Below, one piece after another: positions 53,987 to 61,685 of a DNA stretch of 64,000 bases. The stretch is from Pontiella sulfatireligans. GTDB taxonomy: Bacteria > Verrucomicrobiota > Kiritimatiellia > Kiritimatiellales > Pontiellaceae. Location: assembly GCF_900890705.1 (NCBI RefSeq), contig NZ_CAAHFH010000001.1:2852001-2916000 (forward strand), read 5' to 3'. Within the stretch, counting starts at the first letter, position 1. Each line of letters begins with the position of its first letter. The notes under the pieces are model-generated. The model was not told the origin of the DNA. It did no database searches and saw nothing but the letters and a program-made list of their open reading frames with translations. The translations under genes and the position numbers were made by a program.

Positions 53987-54616
53987 TCATTCCGCCGCTA
54001 TTTTCGAGCACAGTCCCACCAGCTCCGCCACGGATGAGACGCCCATCTTAACCATCATTCGGCCACGATGGATTTTGACGGTTCCTTCCTCGATGCCCAG
54101 CTCGCCGCCGATCTGCTTGTTCAGCATGCCGGTGACAACCAACTGCATCACGTCACGCTCCCGCGGGGTCAACACCTCCTCGCGCTTCCGAATCTCCGCG
54201 ATTTCCGCTCGCCGCGCGCGCACCTCCTTGTCCTTGCGCAACGCCACCTCGATCGCATCCAGCAGATCCCGCCCGGCGACCGGCTTGACGAAGAAATCCG
54301 TGGCGCCCTTTTTCATGGCACGCACGCCCATGGGAATATCCCCATGCCCCGTGATGAAGATGATCGGCAAGCTGTCTTCGCCCAGCGCCTCCTGCAACTC
54401 TATTCCGCTCAACCCGGGCATCGCCACATCCAGAACCAGACAAGCATTTTCGATGGAACCGTCGCGATCACGCGCCAGAAACTCATCCGCCGAGGCAAAC
54501 ACCCTAACATCATACCGTGCACGATCCAGCAAACGCAACAGCCACTTGCGAACACAGCAATCATCGTCAACAACGTAGACGACTGCCGGTTTTCGAATTG
54601 TAGTTTTTGAATTCAT
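53987..54616 (-). CDS. FixJ-family two-component response regulator
   Basis: Start ATG 54616 begins MNSKTTIRKPAVVYVVDDDC, giving 209 residues. The receiver domain (~11-125) has the acidic pocket VVDDD, the phosphoacceptor aspartate in LVLDVAMPG, the ITGHGD threonine motif and the KPV lysine. A LuxR-type HTH domain follows (LTPRERDVMQLVVTGMLNKQ, then GTVKIHRGRMMVKMG). This matches FixJ/NodW/TtrR regulators. No histidine kinase is nearby, so it is an orphan in this window. Confidence 0.93.
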   Translation of the reverse strand: MNSKTTIRKPAVVYVVDDDCCVRKWLLRLLDRARYDVRVFASADEFLARDRDGSIENACLVLDVAMPGLSGIELQEALGEDSLPIIFITGHGDIPMGVRAMKKGATDFFVKPVAGRDLLDAIEVALRKDKEVRARRAEIAEIRKREEVLTPRERDVMQLVVTGMLNKQIGGELGIEEGTVKIHRGRMMVKMGVSSVAELVGLCSKIAAE

Positions 54617-55153
54617 TCGTATTTGCGGGCGTTCTTGTTGGATGGCACAACACAAGCGCATATCTTATTCCCCCTGAGGCCATCAACCCCGCGCTCCAAT
54701 ATCATCATAACCATAGTATGGAACCCCCTTTTCGCATTACAAATACATTACTTCACCGCGAAGGTGAAGACAAACACAATAGCAACTGGGCCGTAGTGCG
54801 ATCAAAGTTTCCTTTAAAGATATTCGCTTCGATGGACTAGACCCACATGTAGTGACATTAGACATTTCATGGAAGCGTGTCGCGGCCATTTGGCATCATG
54901 GCGATGGCCGGAGGGCTTCTTTTGCCTGCGGCCATGAGGAGTCGAGGCGACTGGCAAACGGCCTTTTCAAAGGCAAGAAGTGCAATCGCCATGGAGCCCG
55001 TTCCGGTCAAGGAAATATCCCTGTCGCTCAAGGAAAGAACCCACAAGATACAGGCTTAGTCCGACGAAACGAATACCCCTAAAGTGATATATTAATTAAG
55101 TATAAGTAGTGTTCACTTTCAGTTATGCATCGTTGCTTTAAGGGGGAAATCGA
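54617..55153. other. Intergenic region with no supported gene
   Basis: About 540 bp. A 60-codon frame (54877-55059) with a GDWQTAFSKARSAIA-like stretch is open but has no ribosome-binding site and no recognised family; it may be a gene relic. The part before 54850 is AT-rich and probably carries the promoter region of the regulator on the minus strand. No RNA gene was recognised. Confidence 0.35.
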
Positions 55154-55606
55154 ATGAAAATTAAATTTGAATGTTTGGTTGGAGCGGCTATGGCCGGAGC
55201 GCTTGCCCTTGCCGTCGGGTGCAGTGATGTGCCGCAGGCAGGCTCGGCTCGGCCGCAGGCGGAGGTGCTGCCCGCGGATCTGCGGCTGCTGCAGGGGAAC
55301 TGGCATTGCGTAGACCGCGAATGCAAGGCCTACTTCGAGGGCTATAAGATGCAGCTGAGTTACGGCTCTCCATCTGCGCCATATGTGCATAAACGGAATG
55401 CCTGCATCCAAAGCGTGGATATGGAACTCTCGCGCATGAAACTCTACCACGACGACCGACCATTGTTTTACGAGGTGGGCCGGGGGCGGGGCGCGAAGTG
55501 GCTGGAGCTGCGTTTTTACAACGATTATGACCGTGTATGGGAGCAGGTTCGGCTGGTTCGGCCGGGGGTTGCGAGCAACGGCTCCGAGAAACTTGCGAAT
55601 TTATAA
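55154..55606 (+). CDS. Small lipoprotein, unknown function
   Basis: AGGGGGAAA lies before ATG 55154. The 150 residues have a lipoprotein signal with lipobox ALAVGC (acylated cysteine near residue 23), then a short linker and a compact domain with three cysteines (NWHCVDRECKAYFEGYKM, NACIQSVDMEL) and a beta-rich end (KWLELRFYNDYDRVWEQVRL). It resembles small lipocalin- or META-like quality-control proteins only in size. No family is recognised. Confidence 0.65.
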   Translation: MKIKFECLVGAAMAGALALAVGCSDVPQAGSARPQAEVLPADLRLLQGNWHCVDRECKAYFEGYKMQLSYGSPSAPYVHKRNACIQSVDMELSRMKLYHDDRPLFYEVGRGRGAKWLELRFYNDYDRVWEQVRLVRPGVASNGSEKLANL

Positions 55607-55783
55607 GAGAGGTTGTTTGTGTGCGCGATGATCTATAGGCACCGGCAACACCAGCGCCATCGCTCGCGCAAATAGCTAAACCTGCGCTTAACCCCGATTT
55701 CAGGATCACCTACTACTAAGGTGGTATATACCCGACATAGCATCCTGCTAACCTTCAATTAGGTTTCAAGAAAAGGTTTTGTC

Positions 55784-56116
55784 GTGAAGCAACGCCGCGG
55801 ATTTACATTGGTCGAAATTTCGGTTGCAATAGCCGTTGTCGGCTTGCTTGCATCGATTGCCCTGCCTTCTTTCAGTTCTGCCCGTCGGCATTGCTTGGAC
55901 AGGGCCAAACAAATAAATGTTCGCCTCGTGAATAATATGGTTGAGGAATGGGCCATGGATACCATGCAAATGGATTGTGCCCTAATCGATGCTGTCATCA
56001 CGAACTATATCAAGGGCGGCATTGAGCAGCTAAGCGTTGGAAACAGTCATGTAGGTCTCACCAATATTACGGGAAGAACAGTCGATCATGAATTTACCGT
56101 AGGCGATCTTTACTAA
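55784..56116 (+). CDS. Type IV pilin-like / prepilin-type protein
   Basis: The frame starts with GTG 55784 and reads MKQRRGFTLVEISVAIAVVG, a textbook prepilin signal: basic leader, cleavage after G6, then F, the T-L-V-E motif with Glu5, and a hydrophobic helix. The 110-residue protein ends with a short globular domain lacking the pilin disulphide pattern; related small pseudopilins in PVC genomes carry an H-X9-DG motif, absent here. Cleavage by a prepilin peptidase encoded elsewhere is expected. Confidence 0.8.
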   Translation: MKQRRGFTLVEISVAIAVVGLLASIALPSFSSARRHCLDRAKQINVRLVNNMVEEWAMDTMQMDCALIDAVITNYIKGGIEQLSVGNSHVGLTNITGRTVDHEFTVGDLY

Positions 56117-56210
56117 TCTCTGAACCGGCGCAGCATTGAAGAAACTCGAGCCCCTCGCGAAAATGTCGCAGCAACAATCCGCAAACCGAACACAATTTTT
56201 CATGCACCTG

Positions 56211-56242
56211 CTCCGTTGATGTTAACACGCTAACAACGGAGC
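56211..56242. promoter_or_regulatory. Palindrome upstream of marR-like gene, likely autoregulatory operator
   Basis: An imperfect palindrome CTCCGTTGATGTTA...TAACAACGGAG surrounds the core GTTAACACGCTAAC, and ends seven bases before the GTG start codon. Its length and place fit the operator of a MarR-type repressor overlapping the promoter and ribosome-binding site. Confidence 0.55.
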
Positions 56243-56248
56243 AAGCTC

Positions 56249-56692
56249 GTGAAGAAAACACTACTGCACATTTTGATGCATGACGGCCGGCTGCTGCTGC
56301 GGGCCATTGAAGAAGAGCTTTCTCCTCTTGGCCTGCACCATGGGCAAGGCCGCATCCTGGTGGCCATTGCATCGGCAGGCGCCGTCACCCAAGCCGATCT
56401 TGCGCGGCGGATGGACATCAAGCCCGCCACCGTCACCAACATGCTTAAACCCCTTGCAGCAAACAAACTGATCCATCGCGAAACCGACCCCAAAACCAAC
56501 CGCGCAATGGTGGTTGCACTCACAGCAGACGGCCAGCAGGCCTGCTCCGAAATCCAAAAAGCCTGGGAGCGGATCGAAGAGCGAATGAGTGCCGAGCTTC
56601 CTGATATCGACCTCGAGCATTTATTCGCCCTGCTCGAAAGCATCCGAAGCGCACTCGGAGGCAACGACACGCCCGAAGCAAATCATTCTTAA
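56249..56692 (+). CDS. MarR-family transcriptional regulator
   Basis: GTG 56249 follows ACGGAG. The 147-residue protein has the MarR winged-helix pattern: LGLHHGQGRILVAIASAGAV, TQADLARRMDIKPATVTNML as recognition region, the wing KLIHRETDPKTNRAMVVALT with the conserved D-x-R, and a C-terminal dimer helix. It probably represses its own operon through the palindrome just upstream, and perhaps the DUF1566 gene 14 bp downstream. The effector is unknown. Confidence 0.92.
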   Translation: MKKTLLHILMHDGRLLLRAIEEELSPLGLHHGQGRILVAIASAGAVTQADLARRMDIKPATVTNMLKPLAANKLIHRETDPKTNRAMVVALTADGQQACSEIQKAWERIEERMSAELPDIDLEHLFALLESIRSALGGNDTPEANHS

Positions 56693-56706
56693 CTAGGAGA
56701 GATATC

Positions 56707-58113
56707 ATGAAAGCACAAGTCCTCATAGCAACCACCCTCGTCGCCAGCCTCGCTGCGGCGCTTCCCTACCCCATCGTCGACACCGGACAAACCCGCACCT
56801 ATGGAGCCTTTGCCGGGCAGGACGGCCAATACAGCGCCAACGCGCCTGCCTATAAAGACAATGGCAACGGCACCGTCTCCGACCTCGTCACCGGCCTGAT
56901 GTGGACGCAGGATCCCGGAGCAAAGAAAACCTTCGACGAAGCCGTCTCCGGTGCATCCAAATGTAAAGTCGGCGGCCATTCCGACTGGCGGCTTCCGACG
57001 ATCAAAGAGCTTTATTCATTGATTCAGCTCAACGGCACCGATCCCGATCCGATGAGCACCGACATCTCTGGCCTGAAGCCCTTTATCGACGACTCCGTAT
57101 TCAAGTTCACCTATGGCAAAGAAGAAGACGGCGACCGCATCATCGATTCCCAATTTGCCACCAGCACCAAATATGTCAGCACCACCATGCGCGGGGCCGA
57201 AACGATGTTCGGGGTCAACTTTGCCGATGGCCGCATCAAGGGCTATGGTATTGAGGATCCGCGAGGCCGGGGCGAAAAAACCTTCTACGTGCTCTATGTC
57301 CGTGGCAATTCAGACTACGGAAAGAACCAGTTCAAGGACAACGGCGACGGCACCATCACCGACGAAGCCACCGGCCTGACGTGGATGAAGGCCGACAGCG
57401 GCAAAGGCATGGACTGGCCGACGGCATTGGACTATGCCGAAAGCCTGGAGCTGGCCGGCCGCGACGACTGGCGCCTGCCCAATGCCAAGGAGCTGCAGAG
57501 CATCATCGACTACACCCGCTCGCCCGACACCACCGGCTCGGCCGCCATTGATCCAATTTTCGATGCCACCGAAATTAAAAATGAAGGCGGCAAGAAGGAC
57601 TATGCCCAATATTGGACCAGCAGCTCGCATCTAAGCACCCGCGGTTCCGACACCGCTGTCTACTTTGCCTTCGGCCGCTCCCTCGGGTTCATGAAAGACC
57701 GGCGCACGGGTGACGTCAACCTGTTGGATGTCCACGGCGCCGGCTCCCAGCGCTCCGATCCCAAAGTCGGCGACGCCTCTGAGTTTCCTCAAGGACGCGG
57801 CCCGCAGGGCGACGTCATCCGCATCGACAACATGGTGCGCCTGGTCCGTGGAGGCAAAGTCGAAAAAGTGAATGCTGAACAGGCCAAGGAACCGGAACGG
57901 CAGCAGCGTGGAGCGCGAGGGCAGCAACGCGGCGAGCGCGGTCAGCGAAAGGGCTCCTTCATGGAGAACGAAGACCGCAACGGCGACGGCAAGGTTGCTA
58001 AAAGCGAGTTCCGCGGGCCGGCCAACCACTTCGACCGCCTCGACAAAAACAACGATGGATTTATTTCAGCAGACGAAGCCCCCACCGGCCCTCCTCCCGA
58101 GCGCCGGAAATAA
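56707..58113 (+). CDS. Secreted double-DUF1566 protein with C-terminal EF-hands
   Basis: GGAGAGA precedes ATG 56707. The 468-residue protein has a signal peptide (to about AAALP), then two Lcl/DUF1566 domains with the motif YKDNGNGTVSDLVTGLMWTQ (~57-75) and again KDNGDGTITDEATGLTWMK (~216-235), each with a WRLP(T/N)xKEL signature. A low-complexity basic Q/R/G linker (~395-420) leads to two EF-hand-like loops, NEDRNGDGKVAKSEFRG and DKNNDGFISADE. Such proteins are thought to sit on the surface or in the periplasm. It lies in one operon with the MarR gene. Confidence 0.85.
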   Translation: MKAQVLIATTLVASLAAALPYPIVDTGQTRTYGAFAGQDGQYSANAPAYKDNGNGTVSDLVTGLMWTQDPGAKKTFDEAVSGASKCKVGGHSDWRLPTIKELYSLIQLNGTDPDPMSTDISGLKPFIDDSVFKFTYGKEEDGDRIIDSQFATSTKYVSTTMRGAETMFGVNFADGRIKGYGIEDPRGRGEKTFYVLYVRGNSDYGKNQFKDNGDGTITDEATGLTWMKADSGKGMDWPTALDYAESLELAGRDDWRLPNAKELQSIIDYTRSPDTTGSAAIDPIFDATEIKNEGGKKDYAQYWTSSSHLSTRGSDTAVYFAFGRSLGFMKDRRTGDVNLLDVHGAGSQRSDPKVGDASEFPQGRGPQGDVIRIDNMVRLVRGGKVEKVNAEQAKEPERQQRGARGQQRGERGQRKGSFMENEDRNGDGKVAKSEFRGPANHFDRLDKNNDGFISADEAPTGPPPERRK

Positions 58114-58115
58114 TC

Positions 58116-58188
58116 GCCGCAAAGAGGCGCAAAAAGCACAAAAACCTCCATCCCTAATCGTCTTGAGATTCTTGTGCCTCTTCGCGGC
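58116..58188. repeat. Imperfect inverted repeat (GCCGCAAAGAGGCGCAAAAA type)
   Basis: GCCGCAAAGAGGCGCAAAAA (58116-58135) pairs imperfectly with CTTGTGCCTCTTCGCGGC (58171-58188) across a 35-base loop. The pattern of spaced CGCAAAG words is similar to dispersed repeats seen in other bacteria and has a faint relative at about 47383-47410 (GCGCTTCCCTGCGTTCTCTC). It may also act as a terminator between the two genes. Confidence 0.5.
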
Positions 58189-58209
58189 CGCCCAAACGGA
58201 GAATCAATC

Positions 58210-59493
58210 ATGAAACAATATTCCATATTCCTTATCGCACTTGCCCTTCTTGGATTGGCAGGGAACGCCGCGGCGGATGACTGGCCGCGCTTCCGCGGCC
58301 CCGACGGGAGGGGAACCAGCGGCGAAACAGGACTGCCCTCCGAGTGGAGCGAAACGCAAAACCTTAAATGGAAACTCAAGCTCCCCGGCCAGGGATCGTC
58401 CAGCCCGATTGTCGTCGGCGACAAGCTATTCATTACGTGCTACAGCGGCTACGGCACGGACAACGCGGACGACGTAAACAACCTAAAGCGCCATCTGCTG
58501 TGCATCCATTCGGACACGGGAAAAATACGATGGGCAAAGGAGATCCCCTCCACCGCCGCAGAAGATGCCTGGAAAGGCTGGCTGCGGGAACACGGCTATG
58601 CCAGCCACACGCCGGTATGCGACGGAGAGCATGTCTACGTATTCTGCGGCAAAACCGGCGTCATCGCCTTCGACATGGAGGGAAAGGAAGCCTGGCGCAA
58701 AAACGTCGGCACCTCTTCCGCCAACCGCCGCTGGGGATCGGCCGCCAGCCCGATCCTTTACGGAGACCTGCTGATCGTCAACGCCTCCGAAGAAAGCCGC
58801 ACGATCTATGCGCTGAATAAGCGAACCGGCAAGGAGGTCTGGAAGTACGAATCCGATAAAACCGAACTCACCTACGGCACCCCCGCCCTCGCGGAACTCG
58901 CCAACGGCAAGAAGGAACTAGTGATCGCCGTGCCGAACGAAGTGTGGGGGCTTGATCCGGAAAGCGGCGAACGCACCTGGTGGATCGAAACCGAATTGAA
59001 AGGCAACATTTCCCCCAGCCTGCTCGCAATCAAAGACAAGGTCTATGTCTTCGGCGGCTATCCGCGCATCACGACCGTCGCCCTCCGCGCCGGAGGCAGC
59101 GGCGATGTTGCCGGCACGCACACGCTCTGGACGAGCAGGGACTCCTCCTACGTTCCCTCCGCGGTCGAACACGAAGGGCACCTCTACTGGGTCAGCCACA
59201 AAGGCGAGGCCTATTGCGTGAAGGCCGGCACCGGCGATCTGGTCTACAAGGAAAAGCTCGATGCGGGCAGCGGCAATTCATTCTATGCTTCGGCCACCTT
59301 TGCCGACGGCAAGCTGTATGTTCCCAGTCGCAAAAGCGGCATCTTTGTGCTGGAGGCCAAACCCAGCTTCAAACTCATCGCACAGAATCGCTTCGCCTTG
59401 GACGAGAGCGACTTCAACGCCAGCGCGGCCATCAGCGACGGCAAGATTTTCCTGCGCTCAAACGAGTGCCTTTACTGCATCGCCAACGACTAA
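58210..59493 (+). CDS. Secreted PQQ-like beta-propeller protein
   Basis: The start is ATG 58210, giving a signal peptide MKQYSIFLIALALLGLAGNA followed by ADDWPRFRGPDGRGTSGE. The 427-residue protein has repeated PQQ-type blades: DKLFITCYSGYG, HLLCIHSDTGKIRWAKEI, IYALNKRTGKEVWKYESD, AYCVKAGTGDLVYKEKLD and ATFADGKLYVPSRKSGIFV. These outer-membrane or periplasmic propellers are abundant in PVC bacteria; few have known enzyme activity and no quinone-binding pair is obvious. Alcohol dehydrogenase activity is therefore not claimed. Confidence 0.88.
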   Translation: MKQYSIFLIALALLGLAGNAAADDWPRFRGPDGRGTSGETGLPSEWSETQNLKWKLKLPGQGSSSPIVVGDKLFITCYSGYGTDNADDVNNLKRHLLCIHSDTGKIRWAKEIPSTAAEDAWKGWLREHGYASHTPVCDGEHVYVFCGKTGVIAFDMEGKEAWRKNVGTSSANRRWGSAASPILYGDLLIVNASEESRTIYALNKRTGKEVWKYESDKTELTYGTPALAELANGKKELVIAVPNEVWGLDPESGERTWWIETELKGNISPSLLAIKDKVYVFGGYPRITTVALRAGGSGDVAGTHTLWTSRDSSYVPSAVEHEGHLYWVSHKGEAYCVKAGTGDLVYKEKLDAGSGNSFYASATFADGKLYVPSRKSGIFVLEAKPSFKLIAQNRFALDESDFNASAAISDGKIFLRSNECLYCIAND

Positions 59494-59500
59494 CAAGCAA

Positions 59501-59647
59501 ATGGATCATCACCACACCGCCGTCATCTTGAATGAGACAGACCCGTTTATGACAACACTCCAACAGTTCATGGCCTCCAAAAGAACCGTATTCTCACGAC
59601 TTCCTGAATTCAACATCCGTACTGTCATTCAGCTTATTGATGACTAA
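59501..59647 (+). CDS. Small ORF, 48 aa, unknown
   Basis: A frame starting at ATG 59501, eight bases after the propeller gene stop, codes MDHHHTAVILNETDPFMTTL and ends IRTVIQLIDD. The spacing fits an operon, but there is no good ribosome-binding site and no family is recognised. It could be a relic as the DNA just downstream carries a broken gene. Confidence 0.3.
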   Translation: MDHHHTAVILNETDPFMTTLQQFMASKRTVFSRLPEFNIRTVIQLIDD

Positions 59648-59651
59648 TCCC

Positions 59652-59903
59652 ATGAAACGTTTATGGAGTGTCTGCCTGTTCAGCCTGTTCACGCTCACCG
59701 GTTTTGCTGAGCTCGGAGCCCTGCCCAGGAATATTGAACAACTGAACAAATAAGGTCTTCAAATCGGTCACGCCTACGCCTTGCTCTCCGAACCGGATTA
59801 TCGCAAACGCGCAAAACACGGCTACTGCCGCAGCGAAGAAATCATCGGCTATGTCCGCAAAATAATGAGCCGCTACGTCGCCTACGAAGAGGCCATGAAT
59901 TAA
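59652..59903 (+). pseudogene. Small secreted-protein gene with in-frame stop
   Basis: ATG 59652 opens a frame with a clear signal peptide, MKRLWSVCLFSLFTLTGFAE, which meets TAA at 59751-59753 and then continues in the same frame with IGHAYALLSEPDYRKRAKHG and YVRKIMSRYVAYEEAMN to a stop at 59901-59903. The intact product would have been about 83 residues. The codon before the stop is AAA, so one substitution (for example to CAA or AAA) would restore the gene. No family is recognised. Confidence 0.5.
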
Positions 59904-59953
59904 ACCGCACCACGAGGAAGCTTCATGCTGACGCGCATAGCGCAGGCCCTACT

Positions 59954-61675
59954 TCAAGGCACGCTGACCTGGATCCGGTAAAAAACAGGATCGGCTTCAG
60001 ACAGGTGAATAAACTCAACCCCCTCCTCTGTCCCGGCCTTATCCTGCTGGCTTAAATCAACCGTCCAGCCACCGGTCGTGAGGTTGGTGCAATAGAGCAG
60101 ACCGTATTGCCGCCTCGCGGAGGCGGTCGCAACGATTTGGTTTGTACCCGACTCACAGGTAAGCCCGGTAATCAGAAAGAGCGAATTGGTGTCGAAGGGG
60201 TTGGTATCCGCGATGGATTCGTCGGCATCGGCGATGCCGTCACCATCACTGTCAAGAAGACCGTCCCCAGCCGCAACAGGACTGTATCCATACTCGGATT
60301 CCCACTCATCCAGCATGCCGTCCCCATCGGTATCAGAGGAGGCACTTAGATATTCATGGGCACCGATATCAACAAGGACCAAACCATCGTTATTGCCATC
60401 GAGCGGGCGCGGCACGCCATCGATATCAACAGAAGTACTGCCGACCTTGCTGCCCGCATCAATGGCGGGAGAGCTGTTCAGCAAGGAGACATCATAGTTA
60501 GCAATATCGGAAAATCGGGGATCGGAGGACAGATTCCCGACCCCATCATAACCCTCTTCAATAATGCTGTAGGTAATATCGGCAAAGTTGTCGTGCCACA
60601 CCTCAAGATCTGCCGGGCCGGGTGCGGTGGTGATTTTGTTGCCAAAGGAAATGCAGTTAATGATCGTGGGCAAGTTGGCCGGAGCAGTGGCACTATGCGA
60701 TCCGTTGTAGATGGCCGCACCTTTATCCCACGCCTCGTTGTTGGCAAAGACGCAATGGCTGAGCGTGGGCGATGACGTTCCGTCATTCCCCAGCGCCCCC
60801 GCCATAATGGAATAGTTTCCGGCAAACACGCAGTTGGTCAGGAAGGGCGAGCAGTAGAAATCGTTATACATGCCGCCGCCTTTGGCATCGCAGGCATTGT
60901 CATAAAATCGGCAGTTCACAAAAGTCGGATGCGTGGCGACATCGTTCTGTACCGCGCCGCCGCGCTTGCTGGCGGCATTGTTGATGAAGGTGCAGTTTTC
61001 AAAATAAGGATTCGGATCGCTGTCGCTTCCCCGAGGAACCGTGCTGACCATGTTATAGGCACCGCCCGCCTTCATTCCAAAGTTGTTAGAGATGACACAA
61101 TTCCGCACCGAAGCGGCGGATTGAAAATTAATGATGCCGCCGCCCGCCGAATGGTTGATGCCGGAAACAATGGCATCGGCACTGGTGGAGTTCTGCCCGG
61201 GAATTCCGCCCGTTCCCATGTTCGGGCCATCGGCATAGCCGTCCTGAATGGTAAAACCATCGATCGCGGCATCCGTTGCATTCGTGCAGGAGACAACATG
61301 GTAAACATTATCGTTCGCCACTCCGACCGTACCGATGTCGCCACTCAGCACCGTGACATTCACCGCCCAGTCGCGCTCCGACCGCTCTCTTTCATTTCCC
61401 TCGAACCCGCCATAGACCGCAATGCCGCTTTTCAGCTCAAACGTGGCAAACCGATCCGTTCCGGTGGTGGGTTCATACGTTCCGGCCGCCACCCAAACCG
61501 AATCATCTCCGCTTGCTTCCGCGGCATCGATGCCCGCCTGGACCGTGGGATAAGCGGTCGCCCACGACGCTCCGTCCGCCGCGCCGCCGTTGCTGCCATC
61601 CACAAACACCACCGCCTGAACTGTCGCCACCCAGAGCACCAATAAACTGATTGTAAAATATAATCCTGATTTCAT
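59954..61675 (-). CDS. Secreted right-handed beta-helix protein with type 3 repeats
   Basis: ATG 61675 has AAGGAGA upstream and gives a signal peptide MKSGLYFTISLLVLWVATVQ. The 573-residue protein starts with a DGASWATAYPTVQAGIDAAE module, then a beta-helix (~150-400) of polymorphic-outer-membrane-type repeats such as NCVISNNFGMKAGGAYN, NCTFINNAASKRGGAVQN, NCRFYDNACDAKGGGMYN and NCVFAGNYS. The DIGAHEY motif (choice-of-anchor Q type) and calcium-binding repeats (SDTDGDGMLDEWE, DSDGDGIADADES) follow, then the C-terminal domain common in PVC secreted proteins. It starts ten bases after the sulfatase-fusion stop. Confidence 0.85.
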   Translation of the reverse strand: MKSGLYFTISLLVLWVATVQAVVFVDGSNGGAADGASWATAYPTVQAGIDAAEASGDDSVWVAAGTYEPTTGTDRFATFELKSGIAVYGGFEGNERERSERDWAVNVTVLSGDIGTVGVANDNVYHVVSCTNATDAAIDGFTIQDGYADGPNMGTGGIPGQNSTSADAIVSGINHSAGGGIINFQSAASVRNCVISNNFGMKAGGAYNMVSTVPRGSDSDPNPYFENCTFINNAASKRGGAVQNDVATHPTFVNCRFYDNACDAKGGGMYNDFYCSPFLTNCVFAGNYSIMAGALGNDGTSSPTLSHCVFANNEAWDKGAAIYNGSHSATAPANLPTIINCISFGNKITTAPGPADLEVWHDNFADITYSIIEEGYDGVGNLSSDPRFSDIANYDVSLLNSSPAIDAGSKVGSTSVDIDGVPRPLDGNNDGLVLVDIGAHEYLSASSDTDGDGMLDEWESEYGYSPVAAGDGLLDSDGDGIADADESIADTNPFDTNSLFLITGLTCESGTNQIVATASARRQYGLLYCTNLTTGGWTVDLSQQDKAGTEEGVEFIHLSEADPVFYRIQVSVP

Positions 61676-61685
61676 CGTCATCTCC

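Noticed and set aside
53748..54578. Plus-strand 276-codon frame opposite the FixJ-like gene
   Set aside because: Mostly antisense to the response regulator and S/R/T-rich; not a plausible protein.
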